Assembly: GCA_020631035.1 (NCBI GenBank)
Contig: JAHDIA010000155.1
Span: 1-10,672, forward strand
Direction: 5' to 3'
Length of the DNA stretch: 10,672 nucleotides
Source: Chitinophagales bacterium
Lineage (GTDB): Bacteria; Bacteroidota; Bacteroidia; Chitinophagales; UBA2359
Numbering within the stretch: the stretch's first letter is position 1; each line of letters begins with the position of its first letter. This document shows positions 8,201 through 10,672 of this stretch, piece by piece. The notes beneath the pieces are model-generated. The model had not been told where the DNA came from and made no database searches. It worked only from the letters and a program-made list of their open reading frames with translations. A program made the translations under genes and the position numbers.

Positions 8201-10384
8201 TCATTGGGTGATTTAAGTAATTTAACAGATTTAGAATTGGTTGGCAATCAATTAAGTGGTAGTATTCCATCATCATTAGGTAATTTACTTAATTTAGAAC
8301 GCTTGTATTTATATTATAATCAATTAAGTGGGAGTATCCCATCTGAGTTAGGTGATTTGTTAAATTTAAAATATTTACATTTGGGAGCTAATCAGTTAAG
8401 TGGGAATATTCCACCTGAGTTGGGTGATTTATCCAATTTGAATCAATTGGAACTAGGATATAATCAGTTAAGTGGGAGTATCCCTATTGAATTAGGTGGC
8501 TTGTCTAATTTATGGGGACTGACTTTAGCAAATAATCAATTAAGCGGAATGATTCCGCCAGAATTAGGTGGTTTATCAAACTTACAACAATTAACTTTAG
8601 GAGAGAACCAGTTAAGTGGGAACATCCCGCCTGAATTAGGGAACCTATCAAGTTTATGGTTGCTGTATCTGGAAAATAATCAATTAAGTGGAGTTATTCC
8701 GCCAGAGTTATGTAATTTATCAAAATTGCGACAATTAAATTTAGAAGGGAATCAGTTAAATGGAAATATTCCACTTGCATTTGAAAATTTGTCTAGCTTA
8801 ACTAGCTTAAATTTATCACACAATCAATTAAGTGCTAATATCCCATCAGGGCTAAGTACGTTGTCTTCTTTGGGAACCTTAGATTTATCGCACAATCAAT
8901 TAAGTGGGGATATTCCAGTAGAGTTGGGAAGTTTGTCTCGTTTAATACAGTTGTATCTGAACAACAATCAGCTAACAGGTTGTTACCCCCAAGAATGGTG
9001 CTATTTAAATCTAAATTTACAATACCGTTTCGATTGTACCAACAACCCAGGACTCCCAGACGGTGGCTCCGATCAAGGTTTTCAAGATTTCTGTGCCAAT
9101 CCATCTGACTGTATGGATGTTTACAATGTCTATCCAGGCGACCTCAATTTTGACGGAATAGCCGACTATCGAGATGTCGTGCCACACGGAATGTATTTTG
9201 GAAGCTTGGGCAAAAATCGAGTAGACGAAGCACAAAATACCAATTGGTCAGCTCAGTCCAGTAGCAATTGGGGAGTCATTCAAGACAATAAAGAGGGGCA
9301 CCCAATAGACATCAAACATATAGATGCTGATGGCAATGGGGCAATAGATTTAAATGACCTTTTGGTAACCAAAGAGAACTACGGAGCAACCCACAATGCA
9401 TCTCCTTATGTGATGCCCGCTGTCTACAGTAGTGATAGCCCTGTAGAAATGTTTTTTAGTACATCGGACATACCCACATTCAATGGTAATGACAATGTAT
9501 GGAACCTTGACTTGATGGTACAGGATACCATAGGCGACGAAGTGTCAATGTATGGAGGCTACTTTAGTTTTAGCTATTATCATCCTGCCGATTTGATAGA
9601 AGATATAGAAGTGACAGTCCCTACTTCTTGGTTGGGCACCCCTGGTTTGGATATGGTATACATTGTCCACAAAGATACCATCAATAAAAAAATTGATGTA
9701 GGCATTAGCCGAATAAACCATACCGATAAAGAAGGAGAAGGGCCGATTATTCGAGTTACCGCCACTGTCAGCAACGATATTCCTTGGGATACCACCATTT
9801 TTAATTTTGATATAAATGGCATTGCCCTTCACAACAGCGAGGCATTAAATTTACCCATTGCCGCCAACAATATGGCTTCCTCTTTTACAGTGGTGAAAAA
9901 TGATTGTCCTAGCGATTTGCAACTCTCTGCTAGCAATGGTTTACAAGCAACCCACTATGCTTCGGGTGTTATAAGCACCAATGGTGATGTGACAGTAGAG
10001 GCGAATGAAGAAGTAGAATTTAGAGCCAATGAAGGAGACATCAATATAGGTTTTCAAGTAAATATAGGAGGCGAGTTTGCTTTCTACAATGATCCTTGCT
10101 CCAAGACAAGTGATTTTAACAAACCTAGTAATACGACGCCCAATAAAAACCACTCTTGGGAATACACCAAAGAAGGATTGACAATCCATTATGCCCTTGA
10201 ACAGGTGCAATCAGTTACCATCGAGCTATTGGGCAAAAATGGCAAAATCCAAAGCTATAAATTGGGTAAGCAATCGAAAGGAAAACATAGCCATACCATT
10301 GCTGCAAATGAAATGCCTGAATTGACAACAATAGCCTGTGTGAAAATGGGAAAGAAACGACATTATTTTCCTTTGGAAAAATAG
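5201..10384 (+). CDS. secreted M4 metalloprotease with PKD, leucine-rich-repeat, dockerin-like and cohesin-like modules
   Basis: 1727-aa paralogue of the preceding protease, starting 23 bp after its stop, so probably cotranscribed. Signal peptide 1-24 (cut after LKA); FTP about 60-125; PepSY about 130-220; M4 domain about 230-567 with HEYVH (H375, E376, H379), zinc ligand E400 in ESGALNES and H476 in HTNSGVQN. Compared with its neighbour, the stretch from HExxH to the zinc Glu is one residue longer, and the stretch from there to the catalytic His carries extra residues with two cysteines, but all catalytic residues are kept. Then: Kre9/KNH-like domain (about 572-668), two PKD-like domains (about 669-753 and 754-834, the second with YYWSFGDG), a Cys motif (GCMNYYACNY...DDGSC, 837-860), an N-cap (DSLALIAIYNATDGANW), fifteen LRRs (912 to about 1275), dockerin-like calcium loops at D1314-D1325 and D1375-D1386, a cohesin-like domain (about 1415-1563), a Cys-bounded module (about 1567-1633) and a C-terminal tail (about 1652-1727) ending KRHYFPLEK. 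Expected to be exported, probably by type IX secretion, with the LRR array providing target recognition (inference). The substrate is unknown. Confidence 0.95.
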   Translation: MLKRNYVCSVYFWLIVICILDLKAQTSFEPSEKAKQTYEQLTTESSSWNWIELKETERMSRPAFLSKSRELFDLNEETEFEELRVNIREGWTHHRMQQSYKGVPVEGAIYLLHEKNGQIYTANGEVVSGLNLNAIPSLSEAEALKLLLDQINAETYAWEDPSFEAMVKVQQEDENATNYPKGSLVIAAPNADQIADNYVLAYKFTVETLKPMSHKEYIVNAHTGELVSVVSLLCLCNSNSALGICETHSYGMKSIVTNFEDNTYKLYDEGRNISTYSAQNTQSYDLFNIVDPDNNWTDLEDRTGCEAHWVAEQTYDYFVNTYGLEGYNGLGGRLLIWVNWGENLNGAWSNGGKLMIGDGDGSTWGPLSSIDIVAHEYVHSIIKTAGSQLNYRYESGALNESFADIFGTVVEYYNDPSNFDWDLGEDANLVGAALRSMSDPNTYGQPDTYGSGIENYWFDIEDCLSADIGNDYCGVHTNSGVQNYWFYLLCQGGSGTNDNGQNYNVSSIGINKATQIAYENMMNYLGPNSEYVDAYNGSIQAATALYGADSEEVAQVQNAWCAVGVGPCSISSAGQLTLTSPNGGETLGAGLVHPISWTSSGNIGNSISIEYSINGGSNWYSIVESTPVGSGSYEWEIPAYSSNSVLVRIRSNDNPTISDISDAYFSMEVCIANAAFSVNSDTICAGNGLFFNNQSTGANSYEWRINGGSPIETSQLTYPFTEAGTYTVELKATKNGVCADYESMNIVVLPLPDATFEMLLFGDDVELFAYNSIYGIDTSSQELSYYWSFGDGQSMSGEDFSFHTYTDEGAFDVCLTVTSVCGINTSCQTINIVHTYGCMNYYACNYDPDAIFDDGSCEYTSCGGGSCLVSDSLALIAIYNATDGANWNRLWNLSQAVATWPGVVVSEDGCRVVELNLSGRGLSGSIPTELGDLTSLTRINMNASELSGNIPSSLGNLLNLEYLYLDYNILSGSIPPELGNLSNLKTLKLSGNYLSGSIPASLGDLSNLTDLELVGNQLSGSIPSSLGNLLNLERLYLYYNQLSGSIPSELGDLLNLKYLHLGANQLSGNIPPELGDLSNLNQLELGYNQLSGSIPIELGGLSNLWGLTLANNQLSGMIPPELGGLSNLQQLTLGENQLSGNIPPELGNLSSLWLLYLENNQLSGVIPPELCNLSKLRQLNLEGNQLNGNIPLAFENLSSLTSLNLSHNQLSANIPSGLSTLSSLGTLDLSHNQLSGDIPVELGSLSRLIQLYLNNNQLTGCYPQEWCYLNLNLQYRFDCTNNPGLPDGGSDQGFQDFCANPSDCMDVYNVYPGDLNFDGIADYRDVVPHGMYFGSLGKNRVDEAQNTNWSAQSSSNWGVIQDNKEGHPIDIKHIDADGNGAIDLNDLLVTKENYGATHNASPYVMPAVYSSDSPVEMFFSTSDIPTFNGNDNVWNLDLMVQDTIGDEVSMYGGYFSFSYYHPADLIEDIEVTVPTSWLGTPGLDMVYIVHKDTINKKIDVGISRINHTDKEGEGPIIRVTATVSNDIPWDTTIFNFDINGIALHNSEALNLPIAANNMASSFTVVKNDCPSDLQLSASNGLQATHYASGVISTNGDVTVEANEEVEFRANEGDINIGFQVNIGGEFAFYNDPCSKTSDFNKPSNTTPNKNHSWEYTKEGLTIHYALEQVQSVTIELLGKNGKIQSYKLGKQSKGKHSHTIAANEMPELTTIACVKMGKKRHYFPLEK
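7934..9013 (+). repeat. leucine-rich repeat array, 72-bp tandem period
   Basis: Fourteen consecutive 24-residue units occupy 7934-8941 (14 x 72 bp, no insertion or deletion), followed by a fifteenth unit that runs into a Cys-containing cap (GCYPQEWCYLN). The consensus is LxxLxLxxNQLSGxIPxxLGxLSN, the plant-type LRR class seen in receptor kinases and also in some Bacteroidota surface proteins. Units differ at the exposed LxxLxLxx positions and are most alike around NQLSGxIP. Cysteines flank the array (GSCLVS and EDGC before; GCYPQEWC and FDC after), suggesting disulfide-closed caps in an exported protein. At DNA level the core aatcaattaagtgg recurs with few changes in most units. Confidence 0.93.
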
Positions 10385-10615
10385 TTCCCTGAGCTTGTCG
10401 AAGGGGACGGAACGCTGGGAACTGCGAACGAAATCGACTCCCCGCTATCCGCTTCTATGGCGGCAGGGAGGATATTCCGATTATTCTATTACGAAAGTAC
10501 AGACGTTGCACACAACGTCTCTGCGTACCACGGAAATACCGCTACGTATGGAACCGCCATATCCACTACTATCGGGCGTAGGGTCGCATCTTTTTGCCCT
10601 TCGTAGCAAGGCTTT
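10385..10615. repeat. large nested imperfect inverted repeat (intergenic repeat element)
   Basis: The element begins with ccctgagcttgtcgaaggg (10387-10405), a sequence that recurs between genes in many Bacteroidota genomes. Matching arms lie at increasing distance about a common centre near 10505: cgaaggg (10399-10405) with cccttcg (10597-10603); tatggcgg (10456-10463) with ccgccata (10554-10561); ggatattccg (10470-10479) with cggaaatacc (10531-10540), imperfect; and the core agacgttg (10501-10508) with caacgtct (10513-10520). It could act as a transcription end or RNA-stabilising structure for the protease operon; no transposase is present in the window. Confidence 0.6.
10501..10520. repeat. 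perfect hairpin at centre of intergenic element
   Basis: An 8-bp perfect stem (agacgttg / caacgtct) encloses a 4-nt loop, caca. It is the innermost and strongest part of the nested inverted repeat. No T-run follows on either strand, so it is not a classical intrinsic terminator by itself. Confidence 0.75.
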
Positions 10616-10639
10616 TAATTTGAAAATAAATTTAAATAA

Positions 10640-10658
10640 GGACGAATTGCATTCGTCC
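10640..10658 (-). terminator. short perfect hairpin, possible leftward terminator
   Basis: ggacgaat and attcgtcc form an 8-bp stem around the loop tgc. On the plus strand it is followed by acctaaaaatc, with no T-run. On the minus strand it is followed by a T/A-rich stretch (ttatttaaatttattttc), so it would suit a gene coming from the right on the minus strand, which lies beyond the window. It may equally be another intergenic repeat unit. Confidence 0.35.
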
Positions 10659-10672
10659 ACCTAAAAATCAAA

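Larger units (their letters stand above)
10385..10672. other. 3' intergenic region without a gene, repeat-rich
   Basis: From just after the TAG of the second protease gene to the window end no convincing gene is present. The only open frame (10395-10664) starts at a TTG, has no recognisable protein features and sits on the inverted repeats described separately. Base composition is visibly more GC-rich over 10385-10610 than in the flanking genes, then returns to AT-rich. Confidence 0.75.

Noticed and set aside
8028..8276. Antisense open frame over the LRR array
   Set aside because: The array's periodic codons leave the antisense frame open; the translation only mirrors the repeat and has no independent support.
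7934..8941. Regularly spaced repeats suggesting a CRISPR array
   Set aside because: The 72-bp period is an uninterrupted coding frame of 24-residue LRR units; there are no identical repeats with unique spacers.
10640..10658. Hairpin as rightward terminator of the protease operon
   Set aside because: No T-run follows on the plus strand and it is about 260 bp after the stop codon; the minus-strand reading is more suitable.
10395..10664. 89-codon open frame from TTG, plus strand
   Set aside because: It lies wholly on the inverted repeats, begins with a rare start and has no recognisable domain; most likely a product of the repeat sequence.

Overview
The window looks like chromosomal DNA of a Bacteroidota bacterium, most likely from the Saprospiria/Lewinella/Aureispira side of the phylum; the genus cannot be fixed from sequence alone. 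The pointers are AT-rich coding DNA, TAnnTTTG-type promoter boxes, start codons without Shine-Dalgarno sequences, very long secreted multidomain proteins with a WPGDxNxDG / DADGNG calcium-loop module near the C-terminus, C-terminal beta-rich tails of type IX secretion style, and a 3' intergenic repeat starting with the common ccctgagcttgtcgaaggg element.

Layout: (1) Bases 1-1554 hold the minus-strand N-terminal 518 codons of a cytosolic, probably all-helical protein of unknown function; its end lies outside the window. (2) Bases 1555-1703 form a divergent intergenic region with two TAnnTTTG boxes facing right. (3) Bases 1704-5177 encode a secreted thermolysin-like (M4) metalloprotease of 1157 aa. 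(4) After only 23 bp, bases 5201-10384 encode a 1727-aa paralogue of the same protease. (5) Bases 10385-10672 contain no convincing gene but a nested, imperfect inverted repeat and a second short perfect hairpin.

The two proteases share both ends: signal peptide, FTP and PepSY inhibitory propeptide, M4 catalytic domain, Kre9/KNH-like beta domain, then two calcium-binding dockerin-like loops, a cohesin-like beta-sandwich, a short Cys-bounded repeat-like module and a C-terminal tail ending in a KRHYF motif. They differ in the middle. The first has a proline-rich linker and one Ig/PKD-like domain. The second has two PKD-like domains, a Cys-containing ACNYxPDA/DDGSC motif and a leucine-rich-repeat array of fifteen 24-residue plant-type repeats (LxxLxLxxNxLSGxIPxxLGxLxx), in strict 72-bp register.

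The likely picture is a two-gene operon of exported zymogen proteases that act on extracellular or cell-surface protein substrates. The catalytic unit is kept and the recognition module has been exchanged. The most notable object is the secreted M4 protease carrying an LRR recognition array plus dockerin-like and cohesin-like modules in one polypeptide.
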